From an uncultured Candidatus Saccharibacteria bacterium (GTDB taxonomy: Bacteria; Patescibacteriota; Saccharimonadia; Saccharimonadales; Saccharimonadaceae): a DNA stretch of 64,000 bases. Location of the stretch: NCBI GenBank assembly GCA_938018005.1, contig CALIJG010000019.1, positions 1 through 64,000 on the forward strand, written 5' to 3'. This document shows, piece after piece, positions 17,578 to 26,152 of this stretch (its first letter is position 1; the number at the start of each line of letters is the position of its first letter). A model generated the notes under the pieces. That model saw nothing but the letters and a program-made list of their open reading frames with translations. It was not told the DNA's origin and did no database searches. The translations under genes and the position numbers were made by a program.

Positions 17578-17597
17578 ACTATAGGGCTCACTATAGT
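17578..17597. promoter_or_regulatory. Perfect 7-bp inverted repeat, possible operator
   Basis: ACTATAG and CTATAGT separated by six bases. It overlaps a -10-like TATAGT and sits in the gap between the UlaG-like and alpha/beta hydrolase genes. Without a known regulator this is only a candidate. Confidence 0.25.
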
Positions 17598-17607
17598 AAA
17601 GATACAT

Positions 17608-17697
17608 ATGTACGCTCAAAAATCGCTTCCTAGTGCGGGAGCTGAAAAGCATAACTATGGCGTAGTAGCAATTTCTGATATTTCACAGACAGAATAG
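17608..17697 (+). CDS. Possible 29-aa peptide (weak)
   Basis: An ATG 10 nt after a TATAGT opens a 29-codon frame ending TAG, in a 280-bp gap between two genes. The peptide begins MYAQKSLPSAGAEKHNYGVV. There is no ribosome site. An inverted repeat sits just upstream. It may be chance. Confidence 0.2.
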   Translation: MYAQKSLPSAGAEKHNYGVVAISDISQTE

Positions 17698-17774
17698 TAG
17701 GCAGGAGGGAGATGGTTCTGAAAGCAAGCTAGGAAACCATTGTGCTATGGTAAGAAATGTGACATCATAGCTGT

Positions 17775-18356
17775 ATGAACAAGACAATTCTCTTTGTACC
17801 GGGCTTCCAAGAAGGGCGCGCCGACCGTGATTACGATACACTGATGAACCGCTGGCGAGCAATGGGCTACGCGGTGGAATTTGTACCAATTCAATGGCAT
17901 CGCACTATGCAAAAACAGTGGTTGCAGACGCTACATGAGCGGTATCGGCAGTATGATCCAGCCAAGACCATCCTGGCTGGCTTCTCATTTGGGGCGTGCA
18001 TTGCGTTCTTAGCGGCGTGCGAGCAAGCACCAAGTGAGCTGTGGCTCTTCTCGCTGTCGCCGTCATTTGCAGAGTGTGCAGAGTATTGGTCTAAGCGCGA
18101 TTGGCGCGTGATCGGTAAGCGGCGGCTCGAATATGCCAAGCAGGTGAGCTTGGTAGCGGCTGCGCAGCGTATTACGTGCCCTGTGCAGATTTTCGTTGGC
18201 TCCGAGGAGTTTATTAAGTGGCCAGAGATGAAACTTGTCTTTGATACTGCTATGCAGCACATTCCCGCCGTCCATGGCACAGTGGTAAAAGGCGCTGGGC
18301 ACGCGGTGGATGACCCGCGGTATGTGGCAGCAGTGTGCGACGCAATAGAGCGATAG
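17775..18356 (+). CDS. Alpha/beta hydrolase
   Basis: 193 aa. Compact alpha/beta hydrolase with oxyanion strand ILFVPGFQEG, nucleophile elbow LAGFSFGACIAF (Ser in GFSFG), and C-terminal VKGAGHAVDD giving the catalytic histidine. The acidic residue is probably in IFVGSEEF. No lid domain, so likely a small esterase or thioesterase; the substrate is unknown. The ATG is not preceded by a ribosome site; CATCAT ends 6 nt upstream. A strong hairpin follows. Confidence 0.75.
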   Translation: MNKTILFVPGFQEGRADRDYDTLMNRWRAMGYAVEFVPIQWHRTMQKQWLQTLHERYRQYDPAKTILAGFSFGACIAFLAACEQAPSELWLFSLSPSFAECAEYWSKRDWRVIGKRRLEYAKQVSLVAAAQRITCPVQIFVGSEEFIKWPEMKLVFDTAMQHIPAVHGTVVKGAGHAVDDPRYVAAVCDAIER

Positions 18357-18364
18357 CCGATGGA

Positions 18365-18395
18365 GCTACGCTAGCCGTTTCTTGGCTAGCGTAGC
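18365..18395. terminator. Strong hairpin between converging genes
   Basis: Perfect 12-bp stem GCTACGCTAGCC / GGCTAGCGTAGC with a seven-base loop. No U tract follows directly, so it could be a factor-dependent stop or an RNA-stabilising stem. Confidence 0.6.
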
Positions 18396-18408
18396 GTGAG
18401 CTTTAGCT

Positions 18409-19356
18409 TTATTGTATGTGCTTTGTCTCGACATCCTGCCAGTCGCTATTGTGCCGGAGTTCGGCGTTGTCACCAGCGAAGACCGCTTTTGCTTCGGTAT
18501 TGTCGCTCAGAGTCCAGAGGAACCAGGCGGTCATGTAGGCATCGCCATATTCCAGCACGTCTTTGTGACCAACGGTCTTGCGCCGCGCGATGACGCTGGG
18601 TTTATCTGTACTCAGGGCACGGAAGTTCTGCTGCAGGTCGCTCAGTGGGCTAATGGCGAGGTTGTCGCTTGGGCCAGTCCCAGCCATCATGTAGGTGGCT
18701 GTCTTGAGCTTGCTGGTGTCGTAGTGCCAGTTGTTGTCGTTTGCGGTGCCATGGCCAACTGCGCTAGCGGTGTAGAGGGAGGTATAGCGGTTACTATTGC
18801 CGTATTTTGTGGCGGCATTGATAGCACCGGCTCCGCCTTGGGAATGCCCGGCGATGCCGATTTTGCTTGTATTGACGAAGCCTTTGATGGGGCTGCTCTC
18901 AGCAGTGTTGAGTTCTAGTGCAGTATCAAGCATGGTCGATGTCGTTGCACCAGTGCCTGTCCAGCCGTCCTCATTGCCAATGACAACAAAACCCCAGCTG
19001 GCCAAATGCTCGAAGATTGGCGCATAAGTAGACGCAGGCGTGGCGGTGCCATTGACCATTAGAACAAGCGGAAAAGTCTGGTTTGGAGTAGTGCGTTGCG
19101 GGGCATAGATGTGATATTCTTTGATGGCTGTGCTATCGCTGCGATGAGTGTGGTGCGCAACGCGGTAGGGGCCTGGCTTAGTATAGCGTTGCTCTAATGT
19201 GCCACTGGGGCTCAATTTCGCAGCGTAGCCCTTAGCCACACCGTCGTCGCCAGTGATACTTTGGTTGAGGTAATTCATATAAAGCATAAGAATCACAAAA
19301 CAGCCAAAGAGTATTGCCGTGATGATACCCAGAATTTTCAGAAGCTTTTTTGCCAT
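18409..19356 (-). CDS. Secreted or membrane-anchored alpha/beta hydrolase, PETase/chlorophyllase-like
   Basis: 315 aa. N-terminal hydrophobic anchor (ILGIITAILFGCFVILMLY). Then an alpha/beta hydrolase with oxyanion strand FPLVLMVNGTATPASTYAPI, LASWGFVVIGNEDGW and the nucleophile elbow GIAGHSQGGAGAIN. These blocks match the dienelactone/PET-hydrolase-like and chlorophyllase-like group. The final histidine is probably in KTVGHKDVLEYGDAY, which is followed by ...TAWFLW as in that family. ATG 19356 follows AAGGA; the frame runs on to 19428 but without support. Acts outside the cytoplasm on an ester of unknown nature. Confidence 0.78.
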   Translation of the reverse strand: MAKKLLKILGIITAILFGCFVILMLYMNYLNQSITGDDGVAKGYAAKLSPSGTLEQRYTKPGPYRVAHHTHRSDSTAIKEYHIYAPQRTTPNQTFPLVLMVNGTATPASTYAPIFEHLASWGFVVIGNEDGWTGTGATTSTMLDTALELNTAESSPIKGFVNTSKIGIAGHSQGGAGAINAATKYGNSNRYTSLYTASAVGHGTANDNNWHYDTSKLKTATYMMAGTGPSDNLAISPLSDLQQNFRALSTDKPSVIARRKTVGHKDVLEYGDAYMTAWFLWTLSDNTEAKAVFAGDNAELRHNSDWQDVETKHIQ

Positions 19357-19563
19357 CGGTATGTCCTTATTCGGTTCAATAATACTAGTAATATTATCTA
19401 CTATACACCGAGTGCATAGTAATGACAAGGGAGAGTGACTTCTTTTTTTGCTAGATATATGGTGGCTTTGCTAGTAAGAGATCGAGTGACTTTACCCCTT
19501 GGCTGTGGCAATGAAGCGCCTAAGCATTGCACTCACCGGAGCCAACGGTATATACTGATGAGC

Positions 19564-20337
19564 ATGTACGAAAAAGAACTTCATACCGCGCAGCGGATTG
19601 CTCGCGAGGCGGGCGATATTATGCGCCGCTATTTTGATGGCGACCAACAGCGCCAGACCAAGGCGGATGGCACGCCAGTGACAATTGCCGATACAACAAT
19701 CAACTCGCTGGTGATCCAACGCCTCCACGAGACCTTCCCGGACGATGGCGTCATTGGCGAAGAGGAGAGCACGACGGGCTATGGCCTCGGGCGGAAGTGG
19801 CTGTGCGACCCGGTCGACGGCACAAAGGCCTTTACCTGGGGTGTGCCCACAGCAATGTTTTCGCTTGCGTTAGTGGTTGATGGTGTGCCAACCGTCGGCG
19901 TTGGCTATGAACCAATGACAGATCGGCTCTACTGGGCAGTGCGTGGCCATGGTGCCTTTTGCAACGGTACGCGGCTGCAGGTGAACCACCAGACGCTTGC
20001 AGAGGGGGTCTTTGCTGCGTCGTGTAGCTATGCAAATATCCGTCGCCATAAGTATTATGATGAGCTGATTGAACGCAAGGTGAGCACAGCAAGCATTAGT
20101 GGCGCAGTAGCCAAGAGTGTTCGCGTGGCTGAGGGGCGCTTCGTTGGGTATTATGCCGAGAAGGTGAATGCGTATGATATGGCAGCAGTGCACGTTATTG
20201 TTGAGGAGGCTGGTGGTAAGATGACGAGTGTATCGGGCCAGCCGCTTAATTATGCACAGCCATTTCGTGGCGCGCTTGTGTCTAATGGCGCTGTGCATGA
20301 TGAGCTGATGGCAATAGTGCACGATGAGTGCTCATAA
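19564..20337 (+). CDS. Inositol-monophosphatase-family phosphatase (HisN-like)
   Basis: 257 aa. Metal-binding motifs of the family are intact: GEEE in DDGVIGEEES, DPVDGTKAF, and the C-terminal NAYDMAAVHVIVEEAGG (W/Y-D). The family includes histidinol-phosphate, inositol-phosphate and 3'-phosphoadenosine phosphatases; DPVDGTKAF with a following W is closest to the HisN-like group, but no his genes are present. ATG 19564 has TATACT ending 7 nt before it. An ATG two codons earlier would sit almost on the -10 box. Its stop overlaps the end of the converging polymerase gene. Confidence 0.85.
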   Translation: MYEKELHTAQRIAREAGDIMRRYFDGDQQRQTKADGTPVTIADTTINSLVIQRLHETFPDDGVIGEEESTTGYGLGRKWLCDPVDGTKAFTWGVPTAMFSLALVVDGVPTVGVGYEPMTDRLYWAVRGHGAFCNGTRLQVNHQTLAEGVFAASCSYANIRRHKYYDELIERKVSTASISGAVAKSVRVAEGRFVGYYAEKVNAYDMAAVHVIVEEAGGKMTSVSGQPLNYAQPFRGALVSNGAVHDELMAIVHDECS

Positions 20338-21564
20338 ATACCGCATGCTACCAAATGGTATTTTGCGCTTCATCTGCGTGGCAATGCCGAGAGTATCGGC
20401 TGGCTGGACGGTGTGTGGGCCGTAGAATTGGTTGATCTCGTCGATTGCGGCAGTGAGAGCGTGGCGAGCTGATGGGTCGTCGAAGAGTGCGAGCTGTGCG
20501 TCTGTCTCGCTTGTGAGAAGATAACACGACATGCCAATCTCATAGGCGGGCAGCGGCATCGATTGGGTGAGTCGCTTGACGATATGAAAGAGCGTGACGC
20601 CATCACACAGTGGATGCTCATGGTGCTCGTGGTTGTGCCAGCGGCCTGTTTGATAACTTTTGGCATAGAGGCGCACACCACGGGCACGCACGTATTGCTG
20701 CCGGAGCGCAGCCGCGATGTCTTCGCATAGAACGTGGAAGCGGCGCAAGACTTGATCGTAATTGAGGTTTGGCTGATCAAGGACGAACTGTCGCCCGACT
20801 GTCTTAAGCGGGCGCTCATCACTATCTACCTCCCAACCGCGCAGCCGCTTATACCAATCGCGTCCTGGCTTGCCATGAAACACCATGCGCTCGAGCGTTG
20901 CTTCGTCTGCGGCCAGAAAGTCGAGCGGTGTCTGGATACCAACCTGGTGGAGGCGCTTGCTGTAGCCAGCGGCAATACCAGTGAGGTCTTCGAGCGATAG
21001 CGTAGCGAGTACTGCGTGAAGATTATCTGCAGTGATGCAAGTCAGGCCGTCAGGCTTATTGATACCGGCAGCAATCTTAGCTAGCCAGCGGTTGGTGCCA
21101 ATACCAACATTGCAGCGCATGTAGTCGCCAACCTCGCTACGGAGGCGCTGCTTGATCTCTTGGCCAATCGCCAGCGCGCCGCGTGCTCGGATGTCAGGTG
21201 GGCTTTGGCTGAGGTCGATTACCCCTTCATCAATGCTTTTCATGGTGGCACTGGGTGAGTAGTCGCTGAGGATGGTTGCAAGTCGGTGGTAGACATAGCG
21301 ATACTTGGGTGGGTCGCTCTCCAGCGGAACGATGTCGGGGCAAAGTAGTCGCGCTGCGGGTAAGCGCATACCGGTGTGTACACCACGCGCTTTGGCTTCG
21401 TAGCTTGCGGTGACGATAGTCGCGTGTTGGTTGCGCCGATTAACGATGACAACTGGCCGGTGGCGGAGCAACGGCCGAGATTGCTGCTCGATCGTGGCAA
21501 AGCAGCTATTGAGATCAATATGCATCATCAGTGGTGAGGCGGGATTGATATTGCTATGAGACAT
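20332..21564 (-). CDS. Y-family DNA polymerase (DinB/UmuC-like)
   Basis: 410 aa. Catalytic region MMHIDLNSCFATIEQQ (first Asp), YEAKARGVHTGM and MKSIDEGVIDLS (acidic pair written D-E). Helix-hairpin-helix of the thumb (LEDLTGIAAGYSKRLHQVGI) and a little-finger domain with VLRRFHVLCEDIAAAL. No C-terminal clamp-binding motif could be recognised with confidence. Translesion synthesis is the expected role. The start overlaps the end of a small partner gene by 11 bp, so the two are probably co-translated. The frame is open to 21636, inside the partner. Confidence 0.88.
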   Translation of the reverse strand: MSHSNINPASPLMMHIDLNSCFATIEQQSRPLLRHRPVVIVNRRNQHATIVTASYEAKARGVHTGMRLPAARLLCPDIVPLESDPPKYRYVYHRLATILSDYSPSATMKSIDEGVIDLSQSPPDIRARGALAIGQEIKQRLRSEVGDYMRCNVGIGTNRWLAKIAAGINKPDGLTCITADNLHAVLATLSLEDLTGIAAGYSKRLHQVGIQTPLDFLAADEATLERMVFHGKPGRDWYKRLRGWEVDSDERPLKTVGRQFVLDQPNLNYDQVLRRFHVLCEDIAAALRQQYVRARGVRLYAKSYQTGRWHNHEHHEHPLCDGVTLFHIVKRLTQSMPLPAYEIGMSCYLLTSETDAQLALFDDPSARHALTAAIDEINQFYGPHTVQPADTLGIATQMKRKIPFGSMRYL

Positions 21565-21820
21565 GATCGGCCTCGCGGGTGAGCCGCCATACCAGTGTGA
21601 TGCTGTCAAACTCCAGGCGGTAATCAGCTTGCTCATCTGTTACATCGAAGATATGCATCGTACGTGCACCGCGCTGATGCTCAAAGCCCAGGCCGACTCG
21701 CCGGATCGTCACTTCCTGGCCATTGCCACGCCGAAATTTGACTGGCTGGCATGGCTGGTGCCCACGCCGAAAAATCGCTACCACCTCCACGACTTCATCA
21801 AGATATAGTTCGTCATCCAT
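21554..21820 (-). CDS. Small protein coupled to Y-family polymerase (DUF6504-like)
   Basis: 88 aa, beta-rich: CQPVKFRRGNGQEVTIRRVG, FEHQRGARTMHIFDVTDEQA and YRLEFDSITLVWRL. The pattern (small barrel-like strands ending in a W-x-L) resembles the DUF6504 proteins encoded beside Y-family polymerases in Actinobacteria and Thermus relatives. That identification is by eye. It begins the operon: TATACT ends 7 nt before the ATG at 21820. A role in lesion bypass alongside the polymerase is inferred from the overlap only. Confidence 0.6.
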   Translation of the reverse strand: MDDELYLDEVVEVVAIFRRGHQPCQPVKFRRGNGQEVTIRRVGLGFEHQRGARTMHIFDVTDEQADYRLEFDSITLVWRLTREADHVS

Positions 21821-21833
21821 TGTTCTTAGTATA

Positions 21834-22152
21834 GCGCATGAGCTAGGCATGGTCGACGAGTGAAAATACAGTAACAGAGGTAGAGTGCACCTATACATCA
21901 AGCGATGTATTGCTATGTTAGTACCCTATGCCACTCTCGCTTTACAAGAAAACACCCTATGGAAGTGAGATAAAACCAAACCTTTTACATAGGGCTAAGG
22001 GAAAATGACGCGCAGCTCTTACATACTGTATCACCTCGCACAAGAGCATAGCGAAGACGAAGAAGGGGGAATTTACAAAACGAACAGTACCAGCTGTCCT
22101 TGGCCCAGCTGTCACGATAAGCTAATGTAACAGAGCGGCGTAGCTCAGAAAA
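21834..22152. other. Intergenic region, nothing assigned
   Basis: No frame with a credible start was found. It contains two copies of CAGCTGTC around a TGGCCC centre near 22095, and one copy of the motif TAACAGAGGTA near 21872. It separates the polymerase operon promoter from the end of a small membrane protein gene. Confidence 0.4.
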
Positions 22153-22329
22153 TTATTTCTGTTTTTTGCGACTCTCGATGAACATCATAATAAGCCAGAT
22201 AATGACGACGATTGCGGCGAGCGAGAGCAGCCCGTTGATAACCCATGCGGCTAGCTTTAGTACAACACCAAGCAGCCACGCGGCAATAATGACAATAGCG
22301 ATTGTGAGAATGAGTCGAGATAATTTCAT
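22153..22329 (-). CDS. 58-aa hydrophobic membrane peptide
   Basis: A short frame of 58 codons with two hydrophobic stretches: LILTIAIVIIAAWLLGVVLK and LLSLAAIVVIIWLIMMF, ending in a basic tail ESRKKQK. Typical of small two-helix membrane proteins. The ATG at 22329 has TATACT ending exactly 6 nt upstream, the same box that serves the divergent glycosylase gene. This strict arrangement, and the clean membrane pattern, argue that it is real. Function unknown. Confidence 0.65.
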   Translation of the reverse strand: MKLSRLILTIAIVIIAAWLLGVVLKLAAWVINGLLSLAAIVVIIWLIMMFIESRKKQK

Positions 22330-22335
22330 CCTTCT

Positions 22336-22343
22336 AGTATACT
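22336..22343. promoter_or_regulatory. Palindromic AGTATACT shared by two divergent leaderless genes
   Basis: Read on the plus strand, TATACT (22338-22343) ends 6 nt before the ATG at 22350. Read on the minus strand, TATACT (22341-22336) ends 6 nt before the ATG at 22329. One eight-base palindrome therefore gives a -10 box in both directions with the same spacing. Confidence 0.65.
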
Positions 22344-22349
22344 ATACTT

Positions 22350-23105
22350 ATGGACACAGCACAATTCCAGGCCATGATATGGCACAAAGCCAAGCAGCTC
22401 TACCGCCCTATGCCGTGGCGCAGCCAGCCAACGCTGTACTATGTGCTGGTGAGCGAGCTGATGCTGCAGCAGACGCAGGTAGCGCGGGTGCTACCTAAGT
22501 TTGCCGAGTTTACTACCCGACTCCCAACTATCGAGGCCCTGGCGGCGGCCCAGCTACCAGCGGTGCTGCAGGCCTGGCAGGGCTTGGGGTATAATCGGCG
22601 GGCCAAGTACCTCCATAGCGCGGCGCAGGCGATTGCCGCTGGTGCACCTATAGCGACGCAGGCCGACCTGATGGCGCTGCCTGGCATTGGTGCCAATACC
22701 GCTGGGGCCATCATGAATTACGTGCATCAAACCCCGACCGCCTTTGTAGAGACCAATATCCGCACGGTGTATTTTAATCACTTTTTTGCTGGGCAAGAAG
22801 GTGTGAAGGATAAGGATGTGCTGGCGCTGGTGACGCAGACGATGGATACAGCTCGCCCACGTCAATGGTTCTGGGCACTAATGGACTACGGCGCTGAGCT
22901 GAAGGCGGCAGGTAAGGGTCAGCTTGGCACCAGCTGGCACTACACGCGGCAGTCGCGCTTTGCTGGCAGCCTGCGCCAAATGCGGGGCGAGATTGTGCGG
23001 CGCACGGCGCAGGGGCAACCACTGAGCGCCGTTACCCAGGAGCTGCACAGTGACCCGCGTTTTGCTGCCGCGCTGGATGGACTACGGAAGGATGGGCTGG
23101 TATGA
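22350..23105 (+). CDS. MutY-like HhH-GPD DNA glycosylase without Fe-S cluster
   Basis: 251 aa. Catalytic-Glu region LVSELMLQQTQVARVL, helix-hairpin-helix LMALPGIGANTAGAIM, then TAFVETNIRTVYFNHFF. At the place of the MutY catalytic Asp (LDGNV in E. coli) this protein has Glu (VETNI). The four cysteines of the Fe-S loop and the C-terminal NUDIX-like 8-oxoG domain are absent; it ends after SRFAGSLRQMRGEIVRR. Adenine removal opposite 8-oxoG is the family role but specificity may differ. TATACT ends 6 nt before the ATG. Overlaps the next gene by 4 nt. Confidence 0.82.
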   Translation: MDTAQFQAMIWHKAKQLYRPMPWRSQPTLYYVLVSELMLQQTQVARVLPKFAEFTTRLPTIEALAAAQLPAVLQAWQGLGYNRRAKYLHSAAQAIAAGAPIATQADLMALPGIGANTAGAIMNYVHQTPTAFVETNIRTVYFNHFFAGQEGVKDKDVLALVTQTMDTARPRQWFWALMDYGAELKAAGKGQLGTSWHYTRQSRFAGSLRQMRGEIVRRTAQGQPLSAVTQELHSDPRFAAALDGLRKDGLV

Positions 23106-23395
23106 GTGAGTTGGTACTCACGCGAGCAGAGGCTATCGCGCTATGTCACACGTGGGCGCGGATGCTTCGCCGCGAGTATACGATCGACATGCTGGTAAAT
23201 GACTACGGCGATGGAGTGCTTATGTCTGACCAGCTAGCCTATCCGCTCGAGATGCAGCCATGGATCACGCCAGAGGCAGAGCCGCTCCTCTGGGCGATTC
23301 GCGACCATGCGGTCGACGTCGATATTGACCATACCCGGCGAGCTGATTGGGAGAAGCTACTGGAGCTGATCGATCAGCTACCAAAGAGTGAGTAA
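23102..23395 (+). CDS. Hypothetical 97-aa protein in operon with glycosylase
   Basis: Begins at an ATGA overlap with the glycosylase stop, so translation is probably coupled. Small, soluble, acidic: RAEAIALCHTWARMLRREYT, VNDYGDGVLMSDQLAYPLEM and a C-terminal helix DWEKLLELIDQLP. No family recognised. The coupling suggests a shared function in repair or simple co-expression. Confidence 0.65.
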   Translation: MSELVLTRAEAIALCHTWARMLRREYTIDMLVNDYGDGVLMSDQLAYPLEMQPWITPEAEPLLWAIRDHAVDVDIDHTRRADWEKLLELIDQLPKSE

Positions 23396-23590
23396 TAAGA
23401 TACGTGGAGAACATTAGCGCTAGATAGTGCGTGACAATAGCAGCCTTTCTGACCTATGACCTGCACCGAGCTTCCTATGCAGACAATGAATATCTAATAG
23501 GTATATTTATTTTTTATGGAATGTACGGAAGTCATGGTGAGACAATAGCCACATAACGAAGATTTAAGGCAATAAGACTCTTGACCACTC

Positions 23591-24133
23591 CTACAGCTGC
23601 ACGCCAAGCCACCCAGCGAGCACTGTTCCGGCGCCATAGGCCAGGGCAGCGGCGATCGCACCGAGCGCAAGAGTCTGCAGGGCGGCAATGAGTGGATTCT
23701 CACCACCAACCTTGCCTTTGATATAGCCAATTGCCACAAAGGTGAGCGCCGTCGCTCCCGAGCTGATATAAAACAGCAGAGGGTGAGCTGCACTCGAGCC
23801 ACGCGCCAGCACATGGGCAAGATAGGGGATGACAGGCACACTACCAACAACGACAAAGGCAGCGAAGGTCATGAGGCCGATGATTTTTGGTGAGGCGCGT
23901 TTGCTTGTATTACGCGCCGACTCGTCGTGCTCAGCACTGGCTGCGAGGTAGGCACTCGCACCCATCGAGAAGCCATCGGCAATGAGGTTAGCTGCGCCTA
24001 GCACCAAGATAATTGCACTCGAGATGCCCGCGCCAGCACTGGCTGCTACTACAGCAAAGGTCGTGACGGTGCCATCGACCGCACCATAGACAAATTCAGA
24101 AATATAACGTTTGAGGACAGGTTTCATATTCAT
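23591..24133 (-). CDS. VIT1/CCC1-family transporter
   Basis: 180 aa, five predicted transmembrane helices. The N-terminus YISEFVYGAVDGTVTTFAVV and the following LGAANLIADGFSMGASAYLA are diagnostic of the VIT1/CCC1 (DUF125) family of Fe2+/Mn2+ transporters. The cytosolic metal-binding insert of the long members is shortened. It probably moves iron or manganese across the membrane. TATACT ends 9 nt before the first ATG (15 nt before the second, two codons in). Confidence 0.88.
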   Translation of the reverse strand: MNMKPVLKRYISEFVYGAVDGTVTTFAVVAASAGAGISSAIILVLGAANLIADGFSMGASAYLAASAEHDESARNTSKRASPKIIGLMTFAAFVVVGSVPVIPYLAHVLARGSSAAHPLLFYISSGATALTFVAIGYIKGKVGGENPLIAALQTLALGAIAAALAYGAGTVLAGWLGVQL

Positions 24134-24479
24134 AACTTGGCTAGTATAGCATAGTGTGGTACAAATGCAAAAAATTGTGCTATGGGCAGGTGAATGCTTT
24201 GGTGTTACAGCCTCCCGTACTATAGATTCTTCGTGCTATAAAATTGGTGATTACGGGAGATAGCTCCCCTAGGATGAGCGAGAAAATCATCAGCGCAATC
24301 ATCAAGCAAGACACAAAAAATGAGCGACTGGTGGGGATAAAGTGAATAGCTTACAATGCTAATGTAGAGCACATTACCACTGATATGGATAATGAATAGT
24401 TAGAAAATATATTCATAATAATACAATAGGAAAAAGAAGCCAGCAAGAGGTGAAGCGAGAAACTGCAAGGTTTAGCTGC
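24134..24479. other. Intergenic region, nothing assigned
   Basis: About 345 bp between the transporter start and the protease end. No frame with start signals, no convincing hairpin and no tRNA-like fold was seen. The first 30 bp hold the transporter promoter. Confidence 0.4.
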
Positions 24480-25955
24480 TCACTCGTTTGGTTGCTTAGG
24501 CTTGAGGAGAAGCTGATTGCGCTCGGCAGTGCGCGTCCGCGCCTCATCTAGCAGAGTGATACCTTCTTGCGAGCTGAGGCTAACGATCCGTACATACTCG
24601 CTCTTGGTCTTCTTGTCGTAGCCCGAGACAGCGACGATGCCGAGTTGTTCGTCGGCATAAATGACGTTCTCTTTCTCGCCGCTGTAGTCGATTTTGTTAA
24701 ATAGGCTCACATCTAGCAGCGCCGTACCACGGCCATTGTCCCACGTGGCAAAGACACCAATGCGGCGCTGCACTACATCTGGATTGGTCGAGTCAAATGG
24801 CGTGTCTTTATCGATATACTCGATGATTGGTGCAAAGACCAGCGTATCGGCCTTGGGGAGGATCGTCTTGAGCGCGTGGTCGGCAGGTAGTGAGTATGCC
24901 AAGGCAAAGCGCTTAGTAAAATCATACGAGAGTGGGTAGCGCCCATCGGTCGACGTAGTGTATTCAACTTGGTGGCGCCCATCGAGAAAGGTAAGCTCGG
25001 CGGGCGAGTAGATTGGTTTGTGCTCCTCTGTTGCGGTGACTTCATTCGTCACTTGGCTGACTTTTGTGTCTGAATCTGTGTAGACCATAGAATTACCCAT
25101 AACAGTGACGGGGGAGGCGTATTCATTCACGGCGTCCGACTTATCGCGCTTGCTGAGGCCGCAGCCCATAGCAAGCAGCTGCTGGATGGTATCGACCGCA
25201 CAATACTGCGTTATATTGCCCTCGGCATCGGTAATGAGGCAGTCCATCACCATCTCGTGCCCCATGCCTTTGCCAAATTGCTTTTCCTTGCTGGGGTCGC
25301 CGTTTTTCTCATCTCTCGAGAGTACGTGCCCAATCTCATGGCTGTATACGTTGCCACCAGTCTTGTTGCTCAGCACGAGCACCATCGGGCCGTTGCCGCC
25401 CTTGGCTTTGTCTTCGTCGGTGCTTTGGAAGGCGAGGCCGAGTACATCATTCTCCACACCTGCTGTATTAACGGCCATCAGCATAAGTGAATGCTCACCA
25501 TCCTGTACGTCTAGCTGCTCGCGGTATTCTTCGGCGATCTTTTTGATCTGTTCGTTGGAGTAATAGTATTCGGTCGTGCCATCTTCTTTGGTGCGGGTGC
25601 TATCTGGCACAACGTTGCTTGTAAACTCGGTAATGTGGAACTCATACGCACCACGAGTTGTGTGGGTAATGCGGCTGGTATGGACATGCACTTCTTCGAA
25701 TATCTCTTCGTTACTCTTGCCAGGCTCGAAGCCAGCGGCATTAAGTGCCACAACACCAAGCCGGACAACAACCGGCTTGAATGAATCTTTCTCGTGGTCT
25801 TGGTGTTGTTCTGCAGAAGGCTGAGGGGTGTCGCCGCTGAGTAGTGCACTCAGTGCTACGAAGCCTGCCGCTGCCAACGCCTCACGGCGCGATGGACGCC
25901 CTGATGTCTTTTTGACTGGGCCGTCTGGCTCAACTTCAGATTTTGAGAGAATCAT
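24480..25955 (-). CDS. Predicted exported zinc metalloprotease, metzincin-like, with twin-arginine-like signal
   Basis: 491 aa. The N-terminus has SRREALAAAGFVALSALLSG, a twin arginine followed by a hydrophobic core as in Tat signals. A zinc motif HEIGHVLSRDE follows at about residue 210, and later YASPVTVMGNSMVY resembles the Met-turn of metzincins (M10/M11-like). The third ligand expected at position 11 of HExxHxxGxxH is Glu here, and the Gly is Ser, so the metal site is altered or another residue serves. The C-terminal half is beta-rich and unrecognised. No neighbour explains its target. ATG 25955 is near the promoter-like TATCTTATATCACG. Confidence 0.65.
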   Translation of the reverse strand: MILSKSEVEPDGPVKKTSGRPSRREALAAAGFVALSALLSGDTPQPSAEQHQDHEKDSFKPVVVRLGVVALNAAGFEPGKSNEEIFEEVHVHTSRITHTTRGAYEFHITEFTSNVVPDSTRTKEDGTTEYYYSNEQIKKIAEEYREQLDVQDGEHSLMLMAVNTAGVENDVLGLAFQSTDEDKAKGGNGPMVLVLSNKTGGNVYSHEIGHVLSRDEKNGDPSKEKQFGKGMGHEMVMDCLITDAEGNITQYCAVDTIQQLLAMGCGLSKRDKSDAVNEYASPVTVMGNSMVYTDSDTKVSQVTNEVTATEEHKPIYSPAELTFLDGRHQVEYTTSTDGRYPLSYDFTKRFALAYSLPADHALKTILPKADTLVFAPIIEYIDKDTPFDSTNPDVVQRRIGVFATWDNGRGTALLDVSLFNKIDYSGEKENVIYADEQLGIVAVSGYDKKTKSEYVRIVSLSSQEGITLLDEARTRTAERNQLLLKPKQPNE

Positions 25956-26152
25956 AGTAACTATCTTATATCACGAAAGGAGTAAAAATGTCAAACCATG
26001 GAGACTTGTGCTAAGTGGTTCTTGTTATCGACTGATTAAAATCTTACTTCCTCGCTCCGTCTTTTGCTGGATTCTTAGATTCGCAGAACAATACTGAGTA
26101 ACTATCTAGATATTTAGTTTTTGCAGGAGTAGAAATTGATTGGCAGAAAACA

